Shown: positions 1-7,765 of the stretch, in pieces
Layout of the letters: every line of letters begins with the position of its first letter
How positions within the stretch are numbered: position 1 is the first letter of the stretch
The notes under the pieces: model-generated
Databases searched by the model: none
Told to the model about the DNA's origin: nothing
What the model saw: the letters and a program-made list of their open reading frames with translations, nothing else
Program-made: the position numbers and the translations under genes
Assembly (NCBI RefSeq): GCF_017741935.1
Contig: NZ_JAGHMH010000016.1
Span: forward strand, 1 to 64,000
Length of the DNA: 64,000 bases
Source of the DNA: Rhizobium sp. 16-449-1b
GTDB taxonomy: Bacteria > Pseudomonadota > Alphaproteobacteria > Rhizobiales > Rhizobiaceae
Direction of reading: 5' to 3'

Positions 1-250
1 CAAGACGACCCAGGAAACGCTCGATCTGTCGACCGCCAGCTACAAGGACGGCGCCTCCTCGCTGCTCGACGTTCTCGACGCCCAGCGTCAGGTCTCGCTC
101 GCCCAGGCAAGCCTGGCCGCAGCCGTCCAGCAGATGGCAACCGACTACGTCGCCCTCAACGTCGCCATCGGCGGCGGCTACAACCCGGGCGGCAACAACG
201 CCCCGGTCAAGCCGGTCGCGGCAAAGGCAAGCACTGCAAAGGCAGGCTGA
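1..250 (+). CDS. Efflux outer-membrane protein, TolC/NodT family (C-terminal end only)
   Basis: Only the last 82 codons are in the window; the frame is open from base 2 and stops at 248-250. The piece reads as the second periplasmic helix and last strand of an OprM/NodT-type outer-membrane factor: a YKDGASSLLDVLDAQRQ segment, a long heptad-rich helix, then a VALNVAIGGGY end. That arrangement is typical of the trimeric exit duct of tripartite RND or MFS pumps. The tail after the glycine-rich end is Lys/Ala-rich and not conserved in the family. The rest of the gene and its partner pump genes lie upstream of the window, so the substrate cannot be inferred. A strong terminator follows directly. 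Confidence 0.85.
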   Translation, partial: KTTQETLDLSTASYKDGASSLLDVLDAQRQVSLAQASLAAAVQQMATDYVALNVAIGGGYNPGGNNAPVKPVAAKASTAKAG

Positions 251-266
251 GACGACAGCAATTGAG

Positions 267-294
267 AAAAGCCCCGGTTCGCCGGGGCTTTTTT
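267..294 (+). terminator. Rho-independent terminator
   Basis: A 7-bp GC stem (GCCCCGG / CCGGGGC) with a TTCG tetraloop is flanked by AAAA on the left and a six-T run on the right. It lies 17 bases after the stop of the efflux outer-membrane gene and would end its transcript. Confidence 0.9.
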
Positions 295-421
295 GAGCAC
301 TCGTCGTGTACGATACCGTAAGATACGCCCCCTGCTCCGGCACTTCCTGTAAAATCGCTCCCGGTTTCGACTGATCGTCGTAACCGCTCCAGCACCAGGA
401 CGAAAACAAGGGAGTGAGGCA

Positions 422-679
422 ATGGGCAAGTTGAAACCGTTATGCGCCGCGCTACTGGCGGGACTGTTCGTGGCGACCCTACCCGATGTATCGTGGAGCA
501 CAGAGCAGGCGCAGCAGCGCCGGGCGGGGCGTGACGTCAAACAGACCACACGGCAGAGTGCGCGCGATACGAAGCAGGATTGCCGCGCCGCCAATCAACA
601 AAGCAACGCGGCATGCCGGCAGGACAAGCGGCAGACCAAGCAGAGCGGTCGGCAAACCGCGCGCGACCTCAAATATTAA
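422..679 (+). CDS. Small secreted Arg/Gln/Lys-rich protein, function unknown
   Basis: 85 residues. The first ~25 are a clear Sec signal peptide (Lys near the start, a run of Ala/Leu, then a small-residue cleavage region). The mature part is about 60 residues, very basic and hydrophilic, with almost no hydrophobic residues and two Cys. It has an internal quasi-repeat: RQSARDTK in the first half and RQTARDLK near the end, each preceded by a KQ-rich stretch. A good Shine-Dalgarno (GGGAGTGAGG) sits just before the ATG, which supports real translation. No known domain is recognised; similar small basic periplasmic proteins occur in rhizobia. It is isolated, with the efflux terminator before it and a convergent exporter gene after it. 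Confidence 0.6.
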   Translation: MGKLKPLCAALLAGLFVATLPDVSWSTEQAQQRRAGRDVKQTTRQSARDTKQDCRAANQQSNAACRQDKRQTKQSGRQTARDLKY

Positions 680-744
680 ACGCCGCCGGAGACACGCAAC
701 GCTCCGCTTCGACGAAGCGCTGCGTACCTCTCTAATGCCAGCGA

Positions 745-2583
745 TCACATGCTGGCCTGCACGCTGTGCAAGCCGGCATAGATTCCGTCGCGCGCCATCA
801 GATCCTCGTGCCTGCCCTCCTCGACGATCCCGTCGGCGGTGAGCACCAGGATGCGGTCGGCGTGGCGGACCGTCGACAGGCGATGCGCGATGACGACGGT
901 GGTGCGCCCCTTGGCGAGCCCAAGCAGCGCCTGTTGCACCGCCCGCTCGCTCTCATTGTCGAGCGCGCTGGTGGCTTCGTCGAAGATCAGGATCGCCGGG
1001 TTCTTCAAAAACGCCCGAGCGATCGTCAACCGCTGCCGCTGCCCGCCCGAAAGCCGCACCCCGCGCTGGCCGATGTCGGTATCGTATCCATCGGCAAGCG
1101 CCATGATGAACTCATGCGCATTGGCCGCCCGCGCCGCTTCTTTCACCTCCGCATCGGTAGCATCCGGCCGCCCGTAGCGGAGATTGTCGGCGACCGAGCC
1201 GGCGAAGAGATAGACGTCCTGCTGCACCACGCCGACATGTCCGCGCAGCGACGACAGCGTGACATCACGGATATCGGCGCCATCGATCAGGATCGACCCG
1301 GCCTGCACGTCGTAGAAACGGGGAATGAGCGAGCATAAGGTGCTCTTTCCCACCCCTGACGGACCGACCAGCGCCACGAACTCACCGGGCGCGATGGTGA
1401 AGGAGAGATTCTCGAACACGCCAGTCGTGTCGGCGTCATAACCGAAGCTGACATCCTCGAACCGGATTTCCCCCTTCGGCGTCGGCAGCGCATGAGCGCC
1501 CGGACGATCGACGATATCGGGCTCTACATCGAGGATCTCCATCGCTCTTACAAAGCCCGTATAGCCCTCCTGCCAGAGCCGCACGAAATTGGCGAGCCGC
1601 TGCACGGGATCGACAAGCACCGCAACGCAAAGCAGGAAGGTCAGGAGATCGGCCACCGTCATCGCCGACGACACGATCCTGATGCCGCCGATGACGATGA
1701 CCAGGATGGTGATGAACTGCGCGAAGCTCTCCGTTCCCACGGAAAACCACGCCTCGCTGCGATAGCCATCGGCGCGGCTCACGAGAAAGCGCTCGTTCTG
1801 ATCGGCGAAACGATCCCTCTCCAGTTTCTCATTGGCGAAGGACTGCACCACGCGGATACCGGCGAGGCTGTCTTCCAGCCGCTCGTTGACGCCGGCGATC
1901 TGCTGCTTGCTGCGTTCAAGCGCGCGGTTCATGCGGCGATTGAAATGCAGCGCGTAGGCGATTGCGAGCGGTGTCAGCAACAGGATCAACCCTGCCAGGA
2001 GAGGATCGATATAGAAGAGCACCAGCATGGCGCCGCCATATTTGAGGATGGCGATCGAGACATCCTCGGGACCATGGTGGAACAGCTCGCCGAGCCAGAG
2101 GGAATCGCTGGTGATACGGCTCATCAGCTGTCCGGTGCGCTGTCGATCGTAGAAGCTGAAGGAGAGCTTCTGGCAATGATCGAACAGCTCTTGGCGGACG
2201 GCGGCCTCGATGCGCGCGCCCATCACATGGCCGCGATAATCGACGAAGAACACCGCGATCATCTGCACCGCGAGCAGCGCTAGCATGACGGCGCCGACCT
2301 TGAGGATCAGCACGGTGGCCTCCCCCGCATCCGAAATCACGAGAAGGCGGTTGGTGACGATATTGGCGCAGATAGGCAACGCCACGGCGGTCGCCGCGAC
2401 GAGAATGGCGCAGACGACATCGGCGCAGAGCAACGGCAGATGCGGACGGTAGTAGCTGAGAAACTTGGCGACCCGAGATCGGCGCCGCGCATGTTGATCG
2501 GCGGTGGTATCAGGCTCGGACGTGGTCGGGAGTGGTTTACGACGCGGCGCGTCTTTTCGCGCGCGGGCGAATTGAATAGACAT
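745..2583 (-). CDS. ABC exporter, fused transmembrane and ATP-binding domains
   Basis: 612 residues, the usual length of an MsbA/LmrA-type half transporter. After a ~40-residue polar N-terminus comes a six-helix ABC transmembrane domain (roughly residues 45-335), then a nucleotide-binding domain (about 365-605). Seen motifs: Walker A GPSGVGKST (~405), signature LSGGQRQR (~508), Walker B ILIFDEATSALD (~533), and the switch His in IAHRLSTV. It should work as an inner-membrane homodimer exporting lipid, peptide or drug; the substrate cannot be read from sequence. The start is backed by AAGGA 12 bases upstream. It is monocistronic, convergent with the small secreted protein gene. Confidence 0.9.
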   Translation of the reverse strand: MSIQFARARKDAPRRKPLPTTSEPDTTADQHARRRSRVAKFLSYYRPHLPLLCADVVCAILVAATAVALPICANIVTNRLLVISDAGEATVLILKVGAVMLALLAVQMIAVFFVDYRGHVMGARIEAAVRQELFDHCQKLSFSFYDRQRTGQLMSRITSDSLWLGELFHHGPEDVSIAILKYGGAMLVLFYIDPLLAGLILLLTPLAIAYALHFNRRMNRALERSKQQIAGVNERLEDSLAGIRVVQSFANEKLERDRFADQNERFLVSRADGYRSEAWFSVGTESFAQFITILVIVIGGIRIVSSAMTVADLLTFLLCVAVLVDPVQRLANFVRLWQEGYTGFVRAMEILDVEPDIVDRPGAHALPTPKGEIRFEDVSFGYDADTTGVFENLSFTIAPGEFVALVGPSGVGKSTLCSLIPRFYDVQAGSILIDGADIRDVTLSSLRGHVGVVQQDVYLFAGSVADNLRYGRPDATDAEVKEAARAANAHEFIMALADGYDTDIGQRGVRLSGGQRQRLTIARAFLKNPAILIFDEATSALDNESERAVQQALLGLAKGRTTVVIAHRLSTVRHADRILVLTADGIVEEGRHEDLMARDGIYAGLHSVQASM

Positions 2584-2978
2584 GAAGCGGAGTGTCCTTG
2601 TGAGTGATCGTTCCTTTCGTTCTGGACAGGATCGCTTTCATGACAGTCTCCCTGGACGAGTTTGCGTTCAGCTTCGCGCCATCCTTAACAGATCAATGGT
2701 CCGCCCGCAAAGGCTGCTCCGGGCAGAAATTCAGGAAAACACGCTTAACGTGCGTTAACGGCGCGAGCAGCGCATCGGCCGCCCGTTGGCAGCGCATTCA
2801 AGATTCCGATCCGGATCGAGACATTACGGCCTCTGGTGCCAGCCGTTTTCGACCCGTCGTTTCGTTCCGCGACAACGCGTCTGTCGCAGCCTGAAACACC
2901 CGCAAGCCTTAACCTTACTGGGTAACCAATCCATTAGCATCCTGTTGAAAACGAAGGCGGTTATGGCAATCTTCAGCC
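2584..2978. other. Intergenic region without a recognised gene
   Basis: About 395 bases between the divergent ABC exporter and the 74-residue gene. Short frames on the plus strand (from 2604 and 2786) have composition unlike the neighbours and no ribosome binding site. The region presumably holds both divergent promoters, but I see no convincing operator or hairpin. Confidence 0.5.
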
Positions 2979-3203
2979 ATGACAAACATCCGCTCTCCAA
3001 GATTCAACGCCGATGATATGGGACGGTCGCGGGAATGCGAAAGCGTCTGCAAAGGGGCGATAACCGAAGTTGTCCGTCGCGCAATCGCGGCGGGATGGCG
3101 TGAAGCAGAAATCGCGCTTCACCTGGCAGACGCAGCAGAAGATTATGTCATCTACCTGGCAACCAAGCCGGACCGTCGCCTGAAGGCGGCAAACAACAAC
3201 TAG
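2979..3203 (+). CDS. Conserved small hypothetical protein
   Basis: 74 residues, soluble, no signal peptide. The middle is helical and amphipathic (ITEVVRRAIAAGW, then EIALHLADAAEDYV), with two Cys near the N-terminus that could not form a classic metal site alone. The sequence has the look of a small protein conserved in Rhizobiaceae, but I cannot name a family or function. There is no strong Shine-Dalgarno before the ATG. It stands alone, divergent from the ABC exporter, with a hairpin terminator before the next convergent gene. Confidence 0.55.
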   Translation: MTNIRSPRFNADDMGRSRECESVCKGAITEVVRRAIAAGWREAEIALHLADAAEDYVIYLATKPDRRLKAANNN

Positions 3204-3347
3204 TTGCGAATGGGGGCGGCTGACGTCGCCGGAGCAAGGCCTGCTTACGAGGGGAAGCGACCTGCCAGCTCCGAAACATACGCATCGAGACTGCCTGCGG
3301 CGCGATCGCCGCACGATGATTTGAGAGCGGCGTCCCACCCGCCGAAC

Positions 3348-3388
3348 AACAGCATGGCCTCTGAAACGAGGCCATGCTGTTTGATTTT
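3348..3388. terminator. Hairpin terminator between convergent genes
   Basis: A 13-bp perfect stem (AACAGCATGGCCT / AGGCCATGCTGTT) with an 8-base loop, followed on the plus strand by TTGATTTT. It lies between the 74-residue gene and the convergent lipid-hydroxylase gene and could serve both. Confidence 0.7.
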
Positions 3389-3408
3389 CCAGGCTCAGCC
3401 TTGCTGAC

Positions 3409-4254
3409 TTAGCCTTGCGGCCGGTTTCTGAAGGCCTCGGCTTCCGCGTAGAACTTCTTTTCCCACTCCTTGTGGTTATCGAGCCCCTCGCGAATGAACG
3501 GCGTGAAGACGGCGAGATTCATCAGCGCCCAGTTGACGAAGCGGGCCGGAAACTTCAGCGGCTTGTCGAAATCGACGAACAGCACCACGCGGGTCTTGTC
3601 CGTGTGGTTCCAGGCTTCGTGCTCGTAGGCGTCGTCGAAGATCAGCGCCTTGCCTTCCTGCCAGTGGCAGATCTGGTCCTTGACGCGGATGGCGAGCTTG
3701 TCGGCCGGCTCCGGCACGATCATGCCGACATGCAGGCGCAGCACGCCGTTATAGGGGCCGCGATGCGCCGGCAGATGTTTGCCAGGCTCGAAGATCGAAA
3801 ACATCGCCGTCTTCAGGCCGGGGATCTTCTGCACGGCGCGCCACGTTTCCGGGCACTGCGCGATGTTCTGTTCCGACTTCACGCCGAAACCGAGAAGGAA
3901 GAAGGTCTTCCAGCCGGAATCGGTGGAGATCGTCTTCACGTCGGTCGAGATGTCCTGGAAGGTCGGCAGCTCGCTCTGGCGCACCAGCACGCGCTCCAGC
4001 TCGGCCCGGATCTGCGGGTAAGCCGCCTCGACCTCCTTCGCCCAGGGGAAGGTGGCGTTGTCGTAGACCGGCGGATTGCCGAGCTTGGCATACTTGAAGT
4101 TCAGCTTCTCCGCCCAGGCGACGATGCCCATGAAGAACCGTGTCACGGGGCTCGGGCGTCCCATCGGGGCAATGCCTGAGGTGCCGAAGGTCTGTCCCTC
4201 GGGCTTGGAATCGGCGGATTTGGGGGAGGAAAGGTCAGCAGTGCTGTCAGTCAT
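3409..4254 (-). CDS. Aspartyl/asparaginyl beta-hydroxylase-family lipid hydroxylase (LpxO/OlsC-like)
   Basis: 281 residues from the chosen start. The C-terminal two-thirds carries the non-haem Fe(II)/2-oxoglutarate hydroxylase fold: HRGPYNGVLRLHVG with the first metal His, then FDDAYEHEAWNHT with the second, and RVVLFVDF. An N-terminal hydrophobic stretch (VTRFFMGIVAWAEKL) fits a membrane-associated enzyme. The family includes LpxO (2-hydroxylation of lipid A acyl chains) and OlsC (hydroxylation of the secondary fatty acid of ornithine lipids in rhizobia); the sequence alone does not separate them. Start: an ATG 33 bases upstream (4287) is in frame but lacks a ribosome site, whereas the one at 4254 has TGGAA about 6 bases before it. 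Confidence 0.8.
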   Translation of the reverse strand: MTDSTADLSSPKSADSKPEGQTFGTSGIAPMGRPSPVTRFFMGIVAWAEKLNFKYAKLGNPPVYDNATFPWAKEVEAAYPQIRAELERVLVRQSELPTFQDISTDVKTISTDSGWKTFFLLGFGVKSEQNIAQCPETWRAVQKIPGLKTAMFSIFEPGKHLPAHRGPYNGVLRLHVGMIVPEPADKLAIRVKDQICHWQEGKALIFDDAYEHEAWNHTDKTRVVLFVDFDKPLKFPARFVNWALMNLAVFTPFIREGLDNHKEWEKKFYAEAEAFRNRPQG

Positions 4255-4425
4255 GGGTGTTCCAATGCGCGATGCGTAAACTGTCATCTGTCACTCAGGA
4301 TATGGACATCGCAGCCGATTGCGCAAGTCAGGCCTCTGTGAGGTGAGGTCAAATGTCGCGACCCCGGGGGCCATCTCCCCTGGTGACTGGGGGCTTTCCT
4401 CGCATACGACCGGTTTCCACTAAAA

Positions 4426-4767
4426 TCAATGGGAGACGGATTTGGAGAACAGGTTGACCACCAGCACGCCCGCGATGATCAACCCCAGGCCGATGACGGC
4501 AGGCGTATCCAGCCGCTGCTTGAAATAGATGAGGCCGACGCTGGAAATCAGCACGATGCCGAGCCCGCTCCAGATCGCATAGGCGATGCCCACAGGGATG
4601 ACCTTCAGCGTCTGCGACAGGCAGTAGAAGGAGGCCGCATAGCACGCGACCATCAGCGCGGTCGGCCAGAACCGGCTGAACTGCTGCGACAGCTGCAGCG
4701 CCGTCGTGCCGATGACTTCGAGCGCGATCGCCGTAAACAGGAGCGCATAGACCGCAACCGGTGCCAT
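4426..4767 (-). CDS. Small multidrug resistance (SMR/EmrE-type) transporter
   Basis: 113 residues with four transmembrane helices, the standard SMR size. The essential membrane-embedded Glu is present at residue 17 (TAIALEVIGTTALQ), followed by the family pattern YCLSQTLKVIPVGIAYAIWSGLG and a C-terminal GLIIAGVLVVNL helix. SMR proteins form antiparallel dimers that exchange protons for cationic drugs, guanidinium or quaternary ammonium compounds. It lies 27 bases downstream of a TetR-type repressor on the same strand, so the pair probably forms one operon induced when the repressor binds its ligand. Confidence 0.9.
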   Translation of the reverse strand: MAPVAVYALLFTAIALEVIGTTALQLSQQFSRFWPTALMVACYAASFYCLSQTLKVIPVGIAYAIWSGLGIVLISSVGLIYFKQRLDTPAVIGLGLIIAGVLVVNLFSKSVSH

Positions 4768-4794
4768 GATGGTTGATCCTCTATTCCAGGGCAG

Positions 4795-5358
4795 TTAGCG
4801 AGCGGTCAGTTCGACCAGACGCGCCAGAAGCGCCTGGCGCTGCGCGTCGTCGGAGGCGCCGCCGATCATGTCGGCGAGCCAGAGGCCATCCGCGGCGAAA
4901 CGCACGATCTGCGCATCGATAGACGAGTCCGTGCCGACATATTCCTCAATCCGCCCGTCGATCCACTCCCCCCAGCGCTGCCGCAGCCGCGGCTCGGCCA
5001 GAAGCGCGATCGTCACCTGCGCCCAGTGGCCGGCATCGTCGGGACTGTCGCGCAGGCCGGCAACGGCGTTGAGATAGGCGCGCGTGAAGCGGCCGTGCGG
5101 CACCGGATCCTCGCGCATGCGCTCGTCGAGATCGGCGTCGAAGCGCGCCAGGAGATCCTCGAAGAGTGCATTGAGCAGCGCGTTCTTGGTCGGGAAATGA
5201 TGGAGAAGGCCGCCCTTGCTGACACCCGACGCGCCGGATACGGCATCGAGCGTCACGGCACTCATCCCCTGCTCGTTCGTCAGGCGCGCGGCGACATCCA
5301 GCAGCTGCTGGCGGACGACGGCGGGTTGCTTGCGGCGGTGATGAGCGTTTGACATCAT
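4795..5358 (-). CDS. TetR/AcrR-family transcriptional repressor of the SMR efflux gene
   Basis: 187 residues. The N-terminal helix-turn-helix is typical (LLDVAARLTNEQG, then VSGASGVSKGGLLHHFPTKNALL), followed by an all-helical ligand domain. The frame stays open upstream to 5919, but that part is antisense to the haemoglobin gene; the ATG ATG at 5353-5358 begins the recognisable TetR domain. A perfect-arm palindrome, ACCGTC-TG-GACGGT, lies 11-24 bases upstream of the start and is a typical operator for this family. The order tetR-smr on one strand, with the operator also in front of the divergent gene, suggests autoregulation and control of the pump. The ligand is unknown. Confidence 0.9.
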   Translation of the reverse strand: MMSNAHHRRKQPAVVRQQLLDVAARLTNEQGMSAVTLDAVSGASGVSKGGLLHHFPTKNALLNALFEDLLARFDADLDERMREDPVPHGRFTRAYLNAVAGLRDSPDDAGHWAQVTIALLAEPRLRQRWGEWIDGRIEEYVGTDSSIDAQIVRFAADGLWLADMIGGASDDAQRQALLARLVELTAR

Positions 5359-5368
5359 ACATAAAGAT

Positions 5369-5382
5369 ACCGTCTGGACGGT
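5369..5382. promoter_or_regulatory. Palindromic TetR-family operator
   Basis: ACCGTC-TG-GACGGT: six-base arms that are perfect reverse complements. It sits just upstream of the tetR start and about 125 bases before the haemoglobin start, so it may affect both directions. Confidence 0.7.
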
Positions 5383-5508
5383 TTTGTCAAGATGCCGCGA
5401 GATTCGACCACCGAGGTTGGCGCGAAATGTCGCGCTTGGTGATGCTGGTTCCGGTTGCGATCGAGGCTGCGGCGGTGCATGAAGGGACAAGCTGTGAGGA
5501 GCCGCGCC

Positions 5509-5898
5509 GTGAGCGAGAACATCATTACACTTTACGAGGCCGTCGGCGGCGACGCCACGATCCGGGCTCTGTCGCATCGCTTCTACGAGCTGATGGACAC
5601 GCTGCCAGAGGCGAGCCACGTCCGCGCCGTCCACCCGCCGACGCTCGAAGGCAGCGAAGCGAAATTCTACGAATACCTGACCGGCTATCTCGGCGGCCCG
5701 CCTGTCTATGTCGAGAAATACGGCCATCCGCGCCTGCGAAGCCGCCATTTCATCGCCGAAATCGGTCCCGTTGAGCGCGACGAGTGGCTCTTGTGCTTCC
5801 GTCAGGCGCTGGAAGAGACCGTTCCGAACCCGAAGCTGCGCGAGATCATCCTTCCGCCGATCGAGCGGCTGGCCGATCACATGCAGAACAAGCAATAG
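5509..5898 (+). CDS. glbO: Group II truncated haemoglobin
   Basis: 129 residues from the chosen start. The two-over-two globin pattern of group II is visible: LYEAVGGDATIRALSHRFYELM (start of helices A-B with the B10 Tyr), the EF region KFYEYLTGYLGGPPVYVEKYG, proximal His in GHPRLRSRHF, and the group II Trp at G8 in RDEWLLCFRQAL. These proteins bind O2 and NO and are linked to nitrosative or oxidative stress tolerance. The GTG at 5509 is preferred because GAGGAG lies 8 bases before it; in-frame starts at 5455 and 5479 add a basic, unconserved stretch. It is followed closely by a DUF423 gene and divergent from the tetR-smr operon. Confidence 0.88.
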   Translation: MSENIITLYEAVGGDATIRALSHRFYELMDTLPEASHVRAVHPPTLEGSEAKFYEYLTGYLGGPPVYVEKYGHPRLRSRHFIAEIGPVERDEWLLCFRQALEETVPNPKLREIILPPIERLADHMQNKQ

Positions 5899-5908
5899 GC
5901 TCCCTATA

Positions 5909-6283
5909 ATGACGCTCAATCAGCGCTTGTCGCCGCTTTTCCTGGTATTTTCAGGCCTCTTCGGCTTTGCCGGCGTGGCGCTAGCCGCAGCCGCTGCCCA
6001 CCTCGATGGCGACGGGCACTTCCTCGCCTCGGCCTCCGCGATGTGCCTCGCCCACGCCCCTGCCCTGTTGGCACTGGCATTGGCGGGCGAGAAGCTGAAG
6101 ACCGCATGGCTCGCCGGGCTCCTTATGGGCGTCGGCACGCTGCTCTTCTCCGGCGATCTGGTGACGCTTCGCTTTGCAGGCTCAAGCCTGTTTCCGATGG
6201 CGGCGCCCACGGGCGGCTTCGCCATGATGTTCGGCTGGCTGGCAATCGCCGCCGGCGCCGTCTTCCGCAACCGCGCCGTATAA
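5909..6283 (+). CDS. DUF423 family inner-membrane protein
   Basis: 124 residues with four predicted hydrophobic helices: LFLVFSGLFGFAGVALAAAAAH, CLAHAPALLALALAG, LAGLLMGVGTLLFSGDL and a C-terminal GGFAMMFGWLAIAAGAV. The spacing and the GDL and PTGG turns fit the DUF423 (YgdD-like) family, whose function is not known. It starts 10 bases after the haemoglobin stop, so the two are probably cotranscribed. Confidence 0.8.
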   Translation: MTLNQRLSPLFLVFSGLFGFAGVALAAAAAHLDGDGHFLASASAMCLAHAPALLALALAGEKLKTAWLAGLLMGVGTLLFSGDLVTLRFAGSSLFPMAAPTGGFAMMFGWLAIAAGAVFRNRAV

Positions 6284-6303
6284 TCTGGCTGAAAATAACC
6301 GGT

Positions 6304-6675
6304 CTATGCCTGCTGCGGGATCCGGCCGAAGCGCAGCAGGTTGCCGTGCGGATCGTGAATGTAGAACTCTTCCATGTTCCACGGCCGCACCGTCATGTCG
6401 CTGAGCTTCTCGATGCCGCGCGCCTTGTATTCTGCGTGAAGCGCGCCGATGCCGCCGCCGCGCAGATAGACAGATGTGCGCTCGCAGAGCGACCGATCGT
6501 CCGTCAGCCAGAAATGCAGCTCCATCTCGTCGCGACGCAGGATGAGATAGTCCTTGTCCTGATAGACGATCGTCTCGAAGCCGAGCCCGCCGCGATAGAA
6601 GGACAGCGTCTCGCCGATATTGAGCGACGGCAAAACGGGAAGAACCTCGATGCGATCTGGATTGTCAGTCACCAT
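6304..6675 (-). CDS. VOC-superfamily protein (glyoxalase/bleomycin-resistance type)
   Basis: 123 residues forming one pair of vicinal-oxygen-chelate modules: PVLPSLNIGETLSFYRGGLGFE at the start, ELHFWLTDD in the middle and FYIHDPHGNLLRFGR at the end, the usual metal-ligand or ligand-binding positions. Bleomycin-binding proteins of this length look like this, but the substrate is not certain. It is the last gene of an iron/haem operon, starting 3 bases after hmuQ, so a role tied to haem or iron metabolism is possible by context only. Confidence 0.78.
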   Translation of the reverse strand: MVTDNPDRIEVLPVLPSLNIGETLSFYRGGLGFETIVYQDKDYLILRRDEMELHFWLTDDRSLCERTSVYLRGGGIGALHAEYKARGIEKLSDMTVRPWNMEEFYIHDPHGNLLRFGRIPQQA

Positions 6676-6678
6676 CGC

Positions 6679-7005
6679 TCAAATCCCGTCCACGACCTGA
6701 AATCCCTCGAACACGGGCGGCCCCTTATACATCGCCTTGCGGTCGCCGGCATTGCGATGAGCGGCGCGGAACTGCTCCGACTTCGTCCAGTTGAGAAAAT
6801 CCTCTTCGCTGCGCCAGATCGTATGCGAGGAAAACAGCGTATAGCCCTCCTCCACATTCTCGCGACCGCGCAGCAGCCGGAATTCCACGAAGCCGGGCAC
6901 CTCCAAAAGGCTGGAATCGCGATTGCGCCAGACGCTTTCGAATTCCGCCTCCGACCCGATCGATACCTTGAAGCGGTTCATCGCGATAAACATGGGAACA
7001 CTCAC
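6679..7005 (-). CDS. hmuQ: Haem-degrading monooxygenase, HmuQ/IsdG type
   Basis: 108 residues of ABM fold. The pattern MFIAMNRFKV, then RDSSLLEVPGFVEFRLLRG, SHTIWRSEEDFLNWTKSEQFRAAH and a C-terminal FEGFQVV matches the IsdG/HmuQ haem oxygenases described in Bradyrhizobium, which open the haem ring and release iron in the cytoplasm. The Asn near the N-terminus, the Trp after WRS and the His of FRAAH fit the known catalytic Asn-Trp-His set. Start: a GTG overlaps the previous stop by 4 bases (7005); MFIAMNRF at 6993 is the alternative. The gene lies in a putative iron-controlled operon opposite hmuPSTUV. Confidence 0.85.
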   Translation of the reverse strand: MSVPMFIAMNRFKVSIGSEAEFESVWRNRDSSLLEVPGFVEFRLLRGRENVEEGYTLFSSHTIWRSEEDFLNWTKSEQFRAAHRNAGDRKAMYKGPPVFEGFQVVDGI

Positions 7006-7271
7006 GCCTTGCGTTTCCTCTCGGCTTCGGGAGCCTCGAAGGCTATCACATTGCGGCCCTCAAGGGCATCGCGCCCGAGCGGCTTTTCCGGCAATTCGCC
7101 CGGCATGCGTGCTTCCCAGATCGGAAACTGCTCGACATTGGGATAGTATCTGCGCCGCTCTTCGCGTTCCATCATCAGCTCATAGAGTTCGGGAACCATG
7201 CCATCGCCATTGTGTGCGGCCAGCTTGTGCAGGCCGATCAACGTATACCCTTCCGGGTGTCTATCGCTCAT
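7002..7271 (-). CDS. Hypothetical protein in the haem-oxygenase operon
   Basis: 89 residues, soluble, no signal peptide or transmembrane segment. Acidic and aromatic residues are scattered (YELMMEREERRRYYPNVEQFPIWEA), and the C-terminus is charged. I do not recognise a family. Its stop overlaps the start of hmuQ and its start overlaps the stop of the DUF2325 gene, each by 4 bases, so the three are very likely translationally coupled. By position it may act in haem degradation or iron handling; this is inference only. Confidence 0.65.
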   Translation of the reverse strand: MSDRHPEGYTLIGLHKLAAHNGDGMVPELYELMMEREERRRYYPNVEQFPIWEARMPGELPEKPLGRDALEGRNVIAFEAPEAERKRKA

Positions 7272-7675
7272 CGGGTGGCGTTTCGCTCGTTCATGGTCGT
7301 CAGCGCCCGCTCAAGGCTCGACTTGCTGCCGTTGCGCAGCGGAATGAAGGTCTTGCCGAACTTCTTGCAGCCGGTCTTCACCCGAAGGCAAGCATCATGG
7401 CTGATACAGTCGATCGGGCAGAAGACGCAGTCGACGGAGGGAAGCACCGTATCGATGCGCGACACAGCCTCGCGCAGCCCGCCATCGTGGTGGATCAGCT
7501 CGGCGCCGAAGTTGCTGGCGATCTGGCGCAGATGCGCCACCTGGCAGTCGCGCCCGCCGACATAAAGGAAGCTGCGGCCATCGAGCTTGGAACGTCCGGA
7601 GGTCTCCTCAACCGTGCTTGTATCCGCACTCACGCGGATTTCCCGGTTAGAACCCTTCTTCGCCTTACGCGCCAT
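7268..7675 (-). CDS. DUF2325 domain protein
   Basis: 135 residues. After a basic ~30-residue N-terminus comes the DUF2325 core: YVGGRDCQVAHLRQIASNFGAELIHHDGG, followed by VDCVFCPIDCISHDACLRVKTGCKKFG, where six Cys and one His could bind metal or a cluster. Function is unknown; in other bacteria such proteins are often near metal or haem genes. It is the first gene of the DUF2325-89aa-hmuQ-VOC operon and has a TGA-N9-TCA palindrome about 90 bases upstream, which fits iron control. Confidence 0.8.
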   Translation of the reverse strand: MARKAKKGSNREIRVSADTSTVEETSGRSKLDGRSFLYVGGRDCQVAHLRQIASNFGAELIHHDGGLREAVSRIDTVLPSVDCVFCPIDCISHDACLRVKTGCKKFGKTFIPLRNGSKSSLERALTTMNERNATR

Positions 7676-7765
7676 TGACCACCCGTTCGTTCATTGATCG
7701 GCACACGATTGCTGCGTGTGTGGGTGGACCTTAGTAAACTTGATTTTTAGAGTAAAGTATAAAGT

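Noticed and set aside
5359..5919. Upstream extension of the tetR frame
   Set aside because: It lies antisense to the haemoglobin gene and carries the operator; TetR homology begins at the ATG ATG of 5353-5358.
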